The notes beneath the pieces were generated by a model. The model had not been told where the DNA came from, searched no databases, and was given only the letters and a program-made list of their open reading frames with translations. Of a DNA stretch of 5,320 nucleotides, positions 1 to 4,800 are shown one piece after another (positions within the stretch are counted from its first letter, which is position 1; every line of letters starts with the position of its first letter). The translations under genes were made by a program, and so were the position numbers. The DNA comes from Methylococcaceae bacterium (GTDB taxonomy: Bacteria; Pseudomonadota; Gammaproteobacteria; Methylococcales; Methylomonadaceae): NCBI GenBank assembly GCA_947505055.1, contig CANNLO010000341.1, forward strand, positions 1-5,320, in the 5' to 3' direction.

Positions 1-174
1 AACCATGTTTTTACCGACACCCAATTCAATCGTAGATTCATCTGATGAGAAAATAGCCTGATTTTTATTGAACGCCTGAAAGCCTTTGGTAAGCCAAGCG
101 TAACGCAACGCAAAGGTCTCATGACGACCAAATGAGGCTTTTTTTGGATTAAAAAATTTGAGTGAACTTTCCAA
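1..174 (-). CDS. DUF4007-family protein, N-terminal part (runs off left edge)
   Basis: This is an open frame of 58 codons that leaves the window at position 1, so only the N-terminus is present. It reads ..FGRHETFALRYAWLTKGFQAF (residues about 15-35) and then IELGVGKNMV (49-58). The arrangement R/G-H-E-[ST]-F-x-[LF]-R-x-x-W-L-x-K-[GA] followed by LGVGKNMV is what I know from the start of DUF4007 proteins. That family has no firmly assigned activity; as I recall, members often sit beside PAPS-reductase-like (DndC-type) genes in DNA-modification or defence islands, so a defence context is inferred only. An in-frame TAA lies upstream at 193-195 and there is no ATG after it. The TTG at 172-174, with a weak GGAA a few bases before it, is the best start and leaves the normal short lead before the HET motif. 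The start is uncertain; the family call is moderately firm. Confidence 0.6.
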   Translation of the reverse strand, partial: MESSLKFFNPKKASFGRHETFALRYAWLTKGFQAFNKNQAIFSSDESTIELGVGKNMV

Positions 175-507
175 GTTTCCAGTTGTGATAAGTTAGGTGA
201 TCAAAATGCTTCGGTATTAAAAATACCGAAAGAATATACAGTTATTTATTGAACTACGTATAAATACTTATTTTTTAAACGAAAAAACATCTTTTTCTTG
301 TAAATAGATGCTTACATGCTGTGACATTGCAAATAGACTAATAAACTTAAGTTTTATAATATCCCTATGATCTTTAACATTTAAAAATAAAAATAAATTT
401 TATTATAAAATGTCAGCTCGGCCAATATAGACGGCATTCCGTTTCATGGGGACTCTCGCTGGACCTAGTTTACGGCACTAATATGACAAGAGATAAGTCG
501 ATAACAC
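175..507. other. AT-rich intergenic region between DUF4007 and HNH genes
   Basis: No credible gene is visible on either strand; the short frames are low-complexity and stop quickly. The stretch 232-410 is very AT-rich and probably contains the DUF4007 promoter (minus strand), but I could not pick a convincing -35/-10 pair. It includes a 12-bp palindrome AAACTTAAGTTT (343-354). From about 411 to 480 the base composition rises sharply. That part carries TAGTTTACGG (466-475), a 10-mer also found in both HNH leaders. No clear intrinsic terminator follows the HNH gene. Confidence 0.5.
210..230. promoter_or_regulatory. Perfect palindrome upstream of the DUF4007 gene, candidate operator or hairpin
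   Basis: The arms TTCGGTATT and AATACCGAA (9 bp, no mismatch) are separated by AAA. The site lies about 36 bp upstream of the proposed TTG start of the DUF4007 gene and right beside its in-frame upstream stop. It could be an operator for a dimeric regulator or a small RNA hairpin in the leader. There is no T-run of terminator length after it on either strand, so a terminator is less likely. Confidence 0.4.
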
Positions 508-1341
508 TTAAGCGAACATACAATCCATCAACAACGGATCAAATTCGGCACTGTGGGCATTGATAGCACTAATAAAGGTTTGCACCCAGCGATACAATTT
601 AGGACTGTCGTATAACACTTCGATATCAAGATCAGAGCGATGATAAATGCGCTTTTGGGTGAGCTTGGTGGCCTTCATCACCGCTGTTTTGCCACTGTAT
701 TTTTCAAGTTTTTTAAGAAAGGCTTTAGCGCGTTTTTTTTCATTTTTAAACAGTTGTATGAACACGATATGATCATACAAAGCTTGGGTGTCGGTTAACA
801 GCAGGCACATACACAAGGGTTTTAATAACTTCATCCGTTGATAATAAAAACGGGCCATGCGTAACCTCTGATTGGTGCTCAACAAGTCATCGGTTTTTGC
901 TTTACCCAGGGCATTTTTAATGAGTCCGGCCAAATCCAAATCACTTTTGGCCTGATTGGCCAGCACCGACACAATCACAATATTGTCAGGGCAATAGCCG
1001 CAGGTATTGTCGATGCGATCTATCGACCAGTCTGTGTCATTGTTTTCTGCAAAGGTAAAGGGCAGTTCGGTTATCGGGCAACAGCCGTTGGTTTGTGCCA
1101 GCTGTATTTGTAAGTCTTTTACTGTGATGGTCACTTCCAGCCCTTTAACCAAAGCCCGATCACGCAGTGTCATTAATTTTCGCTCATAGAGGTCCGGTTT
1201 TTTTTGGGTGACTTGCTGGTGTTTGGCCGCTTCATAGCCATAACGAATTTGCTGGCGTTGGTTATCCTGAAAGCGCGAAATGTCTAAAGGTAAATCAAAG
1301 CGGTAATGATCGAAACCAATTTCAAAAGCTAAACTTGACAT
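508..1341 (-). CDS. HNH-like endonuclease domain protein
   Basis: This is a 277-aa protein, probably a DNA nuclease of the HNH (His-Me finger) group. The region at about 50-90 resembles the segment that usually precedes the domain (basic helix, KGLEVTITVKDL, then CCPITELPF at 87-95). The core is SIDRIDN (107-112), GYCPDN (115-120) and LANQAKSD (127-134). This matches the widespread phage/accessory HNH pattern C-x-[IV]-[ST]-G-x-P ... S-[IL]-D-R-I-D ... G-Y-x-x-D-N ... N-x-x-K-S-D. The classic His of the DH pair is Arg109 here, as in other members with the DRID variant, so activity should not be assumed. Residues about 140-277 are mostly helical and basic and not recognised. The ATG has a good GAGG five bases upstream (1347-1350). 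The gene appears to be transcribed alone, behind a leader with two inverted repeats, and a truncated second copy of its 5' end lies at about 3602-3673. The biological role (homing, defence or other) is unknown. Confidence 0.75.
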   Translation of the reverse strand: MSSLAFEIGFDHYRFDLPLDISRFQDNQRQQIRYGYEAAKHQQVTQKKPDLYERKLMTLRDRALVKGLEVTITVKDLQIQLAQTNGCCPITELPFTFAENNDTDWSIDRIDNTCGYCPDNIVIVSVLANQAKSDLDLAGLIKNALGKAKTDDLLSTNQRLRMARFYYQRMKLLKPLCMCLLLTDTQALYDHIVFIQLFKNEKKRAKAFLKKLEKYSGKTAVMKATKLTQKRIYHRSDLDIEVLYDSPKLYRWVQTFISAINAHSAEFDPLLMDCMFA

Positions 1342-1349
1342 AAATACCT

Positions 1350-1411
1350 CGTAAACTTATTTGGGACTGCTTTCGTCAGACGTGTTTTGCTGACACCGGA
1401 ATTAGTTTACG
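1350..1411 (-). promoter_or_regulatory. Imperfect leader hairpin abutting the HNH Shine-Dalgarno
   Basis: The ends CGTAAACT (1350-1357) and AGTTTACG (1404-1411) are complementary over 8 bp. A short inner stem, GTCAG (1375-1379) with CTGAC (1390-1394), sits within them. In the minus-strand RNA the outer stem ends on the first G of the GAGG Shine-Dalgarno of the HNH gene. It could therefore influence translation start, which is inference. The same structure is conserved in the second copy at 3682-3743. Confidence 0.4.
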
Positions 1412-1413
1412 GG

Positions 1414-1442
1414 TTGACCCTTACAAAGTGTGTAAGGGTCAA
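1414..1442. repeat. Inverted repeat in the HNH leader (12-bp arms)
   Basis: The arms TTGACCCTTACA and TGTAAGGGTCAA are perfectly complementary over 12 bp around a 5-base loop. The repeat lies about 73 bp upstream of the HNH start. No T-run follows on either strand, so it does not look like an intrinsic terminator. A protein-binding operator or RNA hairpin is more likely. The second copy (3742-3778) has even longer arms. Confidence 0.5.
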
Positions 1443-1455
1443 ACAAGGCGGGAGT

Positions 1456-1467
1456 GTATAAAATATA
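1456..1467 (-). promoter_or_regulatory. Candidate -10 region of the HNH gene
   Basis: GTATAAAATATA is conserved exactly between the two leader copies (1456-1467 and 3784-3795). On the minus strand it reads TATATTTTATAC, which contains -10-like hexamers at a distance that would give a leader of about 100 nt holding both inverted repeats. No good -35 is visible, so this rests on conservation and composition. Confidence 0.3.
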
Positions 1468-1571
1468 TTTTTCGGCGTTTTTTATCTTCAGACCTGTTTA
1501 GATAAATAAGCCTTACTTGTGTAGCACCTCGTCACTAACAATCAGCATCTTCATTTACCATTAATTCACAG

Positions 1572-2201
1572 TTAAAAACGACTTTGATCATGCTCATAAT
1601 CCGGATGATAAACGCCTGCGGGAATGCCTTTGGGGGGCTGGAACGCCATATAATTGGCTTGACGTGCTAACGGTAGATAGTCTGTCACCAGTGCTGTAAT
1701 GGCTGCCGAAACCACCATGGTAATAGGATCGCTTCCTCCAGAACTTTGTACATAAGGCTGCTTGTTTTCCCATAAAACGAGGCCCGTTTTTGTATCCTTC
1801 AAAACATATTCCATTTCAACTACTACTGATGATGCTAAGACTAAATATTTAGTGCTCCAATCTTTTATAGTCACAAACAACACTGCATCTGCACCAAATA
1901 ACTCAAAAAAACGATTGGGTGGTAATTGATGTATATGGCCCGCTTCAACTAAACCAAAATCACGCAAAATTAAATCAGTCAAATACACAGGGAAAACATA
2001 GTAACCCCTTTCAGCTAGTGGTCGCGTGATGGAGGTAATGAATACCGATGAGGCGGTAACTTCTGGTGATTCATTAACAACCGGAACAACGACTATCGAT
2101 CGTGGACGATGCGCATAAAATGCATCTAGGTCCCTTTTTGGTTGTGTAACGCATCCCATCAATGAAGATGTTACCAGCACTATTAAACATAATAGTTTCA
2201 T
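1572..2201 (-). CDS. DUF799 (GNA1162-like) outer-membrane lipoprotein
   Basis: This 209-aa protein has a lipoprotein signal peptide ending in the lipobox LMGC, with Cys17 as the lipidation site. Val at +2 gives no inner-membrane retention signal, so the outer membrane is expected. Family features are HRPRSIVVVPVVNESPEV (31-48), a TolB/CsgG-like alpha/beta middle (GYYVFPVYL, FGADAVLFVTIKDW, VVVEMEYVLKDTKTGLVLWE) and a C-terminal IPAGVYHPDYEHD (193-205). The match is to DUF799, whose best-known member is the meningococcal antigen GNA1162. It is last in the operon: its ATG overlaps the upstream stop codon as ATGA, with GGTGAT as Shine-Dalgarno inside the upstream gene, so translation is probably coupled. 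The biochemical role of the family is not established; an envelope assembly or transport role with its two partners is inferred. Confidence 0.85.
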   Translation of the reverse strand: MKLLCLIVLVTSSLMGCVTQPKRDLDAFYAHRPRSIVVVPVVNESPEVTASSVFITSITRPLAERGYYVFPVYLTDLILRDFGLVEAGHIHQLPPNRFFELFGADAVLFVTIKDWSTKYLVLASSVVVEMEYVLKDTKTGLVLWENKQPYVQSSGGSDPITMVVSAAITALVTDYLPLARQANYMAFQPPKGIPAGVYHPDYEHDQSRF

Positions 2202-2635
2202 TGCTGATCACCATTTTTTTTAGGTTCGATACTTTTAATTGGCTCGGCGCTTTTTAATTGCCCAGGATTCTTTTGTTGATTTACCCGATCAATCAGTTTG
2301 GTCATAAGCAAAGCGGATTCAGGATATAGTTTTCTTTCTTTATCAAAGAAATTAATTGCCCCGCTTTTGTCGCCACGTTTATAAAGCATAAAGCCGTAAT
2401 CTGCATATAATCCAGGAGGAACTCGCTGATTGGTTCTTTGGGCTTCCGCAAAAGATTCCTGTAAATGAGCTTCCGTATGCCCACTATCGTTTGCGACATA
2501 GCGTTCATAAAGACTATCCTCATACTCGCCCCAATAAAAAAGACCTGGTTTCGCACAACCTTCCAGCAACAAGGCAGAAAACATAAAACAACATAAAATC
2601 AACCGCGATACGAATTTCAAATCACATCTAAACAT
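2198..2635 (-). CDS. DUF4810 lipoprotein, middle gene of the trio
   Basis: With the ATG at 2633-2635 this is a 145-aa protein. It has a signal peptide (residues 1-26, hydrophobic from about 9) and a lipobox-like LLEGC, Cys27 being the lipidated residue; Glu at -2 is unusual. Soon after comes YWGEYEDSLY (34-43), the hallmark of DUF4810. A TPR-like helical pair follows (YADYGFMLYKRGDKSGAINFFDKERKLYPES, 78-107) and then a polar Lys/Pro-rich tail with a repeated [AI]EP[IK]K pattern. A longer frame reaches an ATG at 2707, but this would put 24 polar residues before the signal peptide and overlap the csgG-like gene. The 2635 start has AGG upstream and is preferred. The gene lies 31 bp after the csgG-like stop and overlaps the DUF799 gene by 4 bp. 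It is probably a small scaffold or partner lipoprotein; no activity is known to me. Confidence 0.8.
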   Translation of the reverse strand: MFRCDLKFVSRLILCCFMFSALLLEGCAKPGLFYWGEYEDSLYERYVANDSGHTEAHLQESFAEAQRTNQRVPPGLYADYGFMLYKRGDKSGAINFFDKERKLYPESALLMTKLIDRVNQQKNPGQLKSAEPIKSIEPKKNGDQQ

Positions 2636-2666
2636 AAGTTTGTACCTGCTTCCCTGGTATGTAGAG

Positions 2667-3347
2667 TTACTGATTTCGTTTGTGACGCGCATCCAGTGTC
2701 GCAACAATATTCTTAATCATATTGACTATCGCTGCATCGATAGCTTTGCCTTCCAGGGTAGAATCAAATCCGGCAGTTCCACCGAAACCCAAGGTACTTG
2801 AGGCTGATAACGATGCTTCGCCAGAGCCTTCTTGACTATAAAATGCTTCACCTGTTTTAGGGTCAACAAGACGAATGACTACTCTCGCCCGTGCGCGCTG
2901 GGTCTTTTCTTTTCCCAATAACCAAATTCCACCCGTAGTGTCTCTACCTAATTCAGCAACGGAACCCATAATAAGTGCATCTACGCCCTTAATATTTTGC
3001 TTAAATTCTTGCTCTGTAGCCCCCATCAAGTTTGCTTCATCTTTAAGCTTTCCTATATCTTGCCGCTCCATGACATTAAACCTTTGCGTTGCCATTAGAT
3101 GTCGAGACAATAAATCAGACGCTTGTTTGCCTATCCTATCGCCCGACTGATCAGTAAACAAACCACTGCCGTAAACCGATTCATTGGTAAATCGTGAAAT
3201 AGCGATATTCATTCGCTCAGTAGTGGGTAACGGTGTGGCTACAATTTGAGGCCCACGATCTTCTACACCTTCATTAATAGTATGGCTCACACAGGCTAAG
3301 AGATTGATTGATAATAAAACAAGCAAGATAGGTGTTATTTTTTTCAT
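2667..3347 (-). CDS. CsgG-family outer-membrane lipoprotein
   Basis: This 226-aa protein starts MKKITPILLVLL and has a lipobox LLAC with Cys19. The mature part shows the CsgG/HfaB layout: NIAISRFTNES (47-57), FNVMERQDIGKLKDEANLMG (90-109), VDALIMGSVAELGRDTTGG (122-140), ARVVIRLVDPKTGEAFYSQEGSGEAS (154-179) and a C-terminal helix GKAIDAAIVNMIKNIVATL (200-218). E. coli CsgG forms the nonameric curli export pore, but this protein is shorter than CsgG and no csgA, B, E or F gene is present. It should not be called a curli secretin. In this gene order (CsgG-like, DUF4810, DUF799) it belongs to a conserved lipoprotein trio that I recall also from Neisseria around GNA1162. It is first in the operon; its ATG has no strong Shine-Dalgarno. 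Confidence 0.85.
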   Translation of the reverse strand: MKKITPILLVLLSINLLACVSHTINEGVEDRGPQIVATPLPTTERMNIAISRFTNESVYGSGLFTDQSGDRIGKQASDLLSRHLMATQRFNVMERQDIGKLKDEANLMGATEQEFKQNIKGVDALIMGSVAELGRDTTGGIWLLGKEKTQRARARVVIRLVDPKTGEAFYSQEGSGEASLSASSTLGFGGTAGFDSTLEGKAIDAAIVNMIKNIVATLDARHKRNQ

Positions 3348-3601
3348 GAGATTTTCTATTGATTAGAAATTTAATAAAACCTTCGCCCTAGACATAAAGC
3401 CGTCTTGAATGACATATTCAATTTGGTTCTAAATATAAGGCAAGGCGAGATAATCAAGAAAGGTAAAGCAGAGGCATTAATCAGGATAGTCCCTTACCAA
3501 TCAGTCCATAAACCAAATTATAGTACCACTTAAACCTCAGGCTGCTAAATTCAACTACTTTGCACATTAAATGTGGATTTTAAGAGCAAAAAGTCTACGA
3601 A
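3348..3601. other. Intergenic region upstream of the lipoprotein operon
   Basis: No gene is visible on either strand. The promoter of the lipoprotein operon (minus strand) should lie here. The stretch around 3430-3450 reads TTGATT and TATATT on the minus strand, but with only 14 bp between them, so it is not a convincing promoter. Towards 3600 the sequence passes without any sharp mark into the decayed end of the HNH remnant. Confidence 0.4.
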
Positions 3602-3673
3602 AAAACAGGCGGTATCTGAAGGCAAATTACAGTGGTAATGACCAAATCCAATTTCAAAGGCTAAACTTGACAT
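3602..3673 (-). pseudogene. Truncated 5' remnant of a second HNH gene
   Basis: From the ATG at 3671-3673 the minus strand reads MSSLAFEIGFGHYHCNLPSDTACF. The intact HNH protein begins MSSLAFEIGFDHYRFDLPLDISRF. Similarity is clear for about 24 codons and then stops; the frame continues 16 unrelated codons to a TGA near 3551. The nuclease core is wholly absent. The start codon and GAGG are still intact, so a peptide of 40 residues could be made, but nothing suggests function. It is read as what is left of a paralogous copy after deletion or recombination. Confidence 0.75.
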
Positions 3674-3741
3674 AAATACCTCGTAAACTTATTTGGAACT
3701 GCTTTCGTCAGTCGTGTTTTGCTGACACCGGAATTAGTTTA

Positions 3742-3778
3742 CGGTTTGACCCTTACAAACTGTGTAAGGGTCAAACCG
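3742..3778. repeat. Inverted repeat with 16-bp perfect arms (copy B)
   Basis: The arms CGGTTTGACCCTTACA and TGTAAGGGTCAAACCG are perfectly complementary around a 5-base loop (AACTG). Compared with copy A, the substitution at 3745 extends the stem and the one at 3760 falls in the loop, so pairing is kept or improved. No T-run follows. It directly adjoins the outer stem of the leader hairpin (3682-3743). Confidence 0.55.
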
Positions 3779-3916
3779 GACAAGTATAAAATATAATTTT
3801 CAGCGTATTTTGATTAGACAGGTTTCAAAACATGACACAATTAAGCTAACAAAATTCATAGTCAGTGTGTTTAAGTGTGGTAATTTATTCATATTTTTAA
3901 ACTATTTGAGATTTAC

Positions 3917-4372
3917 ATGGCCTTTACTAAATCAATTGAGCCCGTCCTGTTTTGCCTGAATTTGTTTTATAAAAGCGATTCCCCCCAAGGCTTCGGAATT
4001 GGCTTAACGCCAGAATATTTTGAGAACAATCCCGAACTGATGTCGAAGATCATCGATCTGTCACAAATGACTATCAACTACTACAAAACTCTCGCTACAG
4101 ACGAAGAACGTGCGGAATGCGTTGCTGAGTCATGGGCGCAACTTGAAGCATGTAGAGAATTTTTAGTAAATGATAGAGCCAAGCATTTACCAAACCTTGT
4201 AAGCGGGTCAGAAACGACTGCGTTTAGCAATGACAGCTTTGAATGCCTTTCTTTAGCGCTTGATAATATAACTTTTTTAGAGAGCCTGGGTTTGCTGATC
4301 AGTGATGAATATAACGGTGTTCAATGGACCTGGGTTGGAGAAGAGCAAGCAACAAATATTACGTACCACTGA
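3917..4372 (+). CDS. Hypothetical protein, 151 aa, family not recognised
   Basis: I do not recognise this protein. It is soluble by appearance (no signal peptide or membrane segment), acidic, and mainly helical in the middle (SKIIDLSQMTINYYKTLATDEERAECVAESWAQLEACREFLV, residues about 43-84). A second helical part lies near the C-terminus (FECLSLALDNITFLESLGLLISDEYNGVQWTWVG, 108-141). The ending, a helix followed by a short strand-like NGVQWTWVG, resembles small cytoplasmic accessory-island proteins in general, with no motif that gives a function. The ATG follows a weak GAG. It starts about 90 bp after leader copy B and is the first plus-strand gene after three divergent minus-strand genes. 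It is followed by a 150-bp gap, so it is probably transcribed alone. Confidence 0.6.
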   Translation: MAFTKSIEPVLFCLNLFYKSDSPQGFGIGLTPEYFENNPELMSKIIDLSQMTINYYKTLATDEERAECVAESWAQLEACREFLVNDRAKHLPNLVSGSETTAFSNDSFECLSLALDNITFLESLGLLISDEYNGVQWTWVGEEQATNITYH

Positions 4373-4393
4373 TAATTCTCAAGTTTATGTCCC

Positions 4394-4419
4394 TAAATGT
4401 GCTAAAAATGACACATTTA
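4394..4419 (+). terminator. Weak hairpin after the 151-aa ORF, possible terminator
   Basis: TAAATGTG (4394-4401) and CACATTTA (4412-4419) form an 8-bp AT-rich stem with a 10-base loop, 22 bp after the stop codon. The bases that follow (TCTTGTAG) are not a U-tract, so it is a weak terminator at best. Confidence 0.25.
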
Positions 4420-4542
4420 TCTTGTAGCCTAAGCGCTGATTTTACGTTTCTGATCTTTTCCTGAGTCCGGATGTAGCTTGGTTAATTAGTCGAACCTACG
4501 TAAGCGATATATAAAAATGACACGCCAATATTGTTTGATATG

Positions 4543-4557
4543 GTGCAATCATTGCAC
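4543..4557. promoter_or_regulatory. Palindromic candidate operator before the DUF4160 gene
   Basis: GTGCAATCATTGCAC is a perfect palindrome with 7-bp arms around a central C. It lies 12 bp before the ATG at 4570 and about 30 bp after a TATATA (4508-4513) that could serve as a -10. A dimeric HTH protein binding here would block the start of the operon. The HTH protein encoded by the second gene is the obvious candidate, by analogy with self-regulated antitoxins; this is inferred. Confidence 0.45.
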
Positions 4558-4569
4558 TACAATGAATTT

Positions 4570-4800
4570 ATGCCAGTCATACAACGATTTTCACAATCTC
4601 GCGTCAGAATTAATGCTAATGACCACCCACCACCGCACTTCCATGTCCTTATGAATGATGGGCGAGAGGCATGGGTCACGATTGCTGAACTCAAAATCGT
4701 ACATGGAAAAGTCAGCGCTCGCGAAATAGATGACGTACTGCTTTGGGCCAAAACCAATCGCGCTATGCTGGCTGCCAAATTTGAGGAATTACAACGATGA
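4570..4800 (+). CDS. DUF4160 protein, candidate toxin of a toxin-antitoxin-like pair
   Basis: This is a 76-aa protein when started at the ATG 4570 (MPVIQRFSQSRVRI). It shows the DUF4160 pattern: a short N-terminal strand P-x-I-x-R-F, then NDHPPPHFHV (residues about 16-25) with its His-rich core, then a strand pair (REAWVTIAELKI) and a C-terminal helix (SAREIDDVLLWAKTNRAMLAAKFEEL). The frame can be extended to ATG 4540 or TTG 4531. Family members begin right at M-P-x-I-x-R-F, and the longer starts would put the 15-bp palindrome inside the gene, so 4570 is preferred; no start has a clear Shine-Dalgarno. The gene overlaps the DUF2442 gene as ATGA. Such DUF4160-DUF2442 pairs are listed as predicted type II toxin-antitoxin systems, but I know of no proven activity. 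Confidence 0.8.
   Translation: MPVIQRFSQSRVRINANDHPPPHFHVLMNDGREAWVTIAELKIVHGKVSAREIDDVLLWAKTNRAMLAAKFEELQR

Larger units (their letters stand above)
1270..1500 (-). repeat. Direct repeat copy A: HNH 5' end plus leader
   Basis: This segment matches 3602-3827 in the same orientation. From 1341 to 1444 the two copies align without gaps and differ at four sites (1365, 1380, 1413, 1428), about 96% identity. Similarity continues less well to about 1500 and, on the other side, through about 24 codons of the HNH gene. The two copies flank the three-gene lipoprotein operon as direct repeats. Confidence 0.85.
3602..3827 (-). repeat. Direct repeat copy B: HNH remnant plus leader
   Basis: This is the second copy of 1270-1500, same orientation, offset 2332 bp in the gap-free part. 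It contains the truncated HNH start (3602-3673), the leader hairpin CGTAAACT...AGTTTACG (3682-3743), the inverted repeat at 3742-3778 and the conserved GTATAAAATATA (3784-3795). Similarity fades near 3827. Confidence 0.85.

Noticed and set aside
1007..1189. Plus-strand 60-aa frame inside the HNH gene
   Set aside because: It lies opposite the conserved HNH core and has no recognisable motif or ribosome binding site.
1350..1411. Integron attC-like site in the HNH leader
   Set aside because: The imperfect 60-bp hairpin has the right general shape, but its ends read AGTTTAC/GTAAACT and do not fit the GTTRRRY/RYYYAAC boxes. No integrase gene is present.
1414..1442. Intrinsic terminator formed by the GACCCTTACA inverted repeat
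   Set aside because: No T-run follows the stem on either strand, and in both copies it lies upstream of a gene start rather than after an end.
2302..2556. Minus-strand 84-aa frame inside the DUF4810 gene
   Set aside because: Shadow frame of a gene with a clear family and signal peptide.
2636..2707. Longer N-terminus for the DUF4810 protein (ATG at 2707)
   Set aside because: It adds 24 polar residues before the signal peptide and overlaps the csgG-like gene; the ATG at 2635 gives a normal lipoprotein.
2875..3150. Plus-strand 91-aa frame opposite the csgG-like gene
   Set aside because: Antisense shadow with Ser/Cys-rich composition and no motif.
2667..3347. Curli secretion locus
   Set aside because: Only a short CsgG-family protein is present; no csgA, B, E or F gene, and its partners are DUF4810 and DUF799.
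3420..3520. Inverted repeat AATTTGGTT / AACCAAATT
   Set aside because: The 9-bp arms are about 80 bp apart in AT-rich DNA, with no nearby structure or gene end that would give them meaning; chance is likely.
4531..4569. TTG or upstream ATG start for the DUF4160 protein
   Set aside because: Family members begin at M-P-x-I-x-R-F, and the extension would contain the palindromic site.
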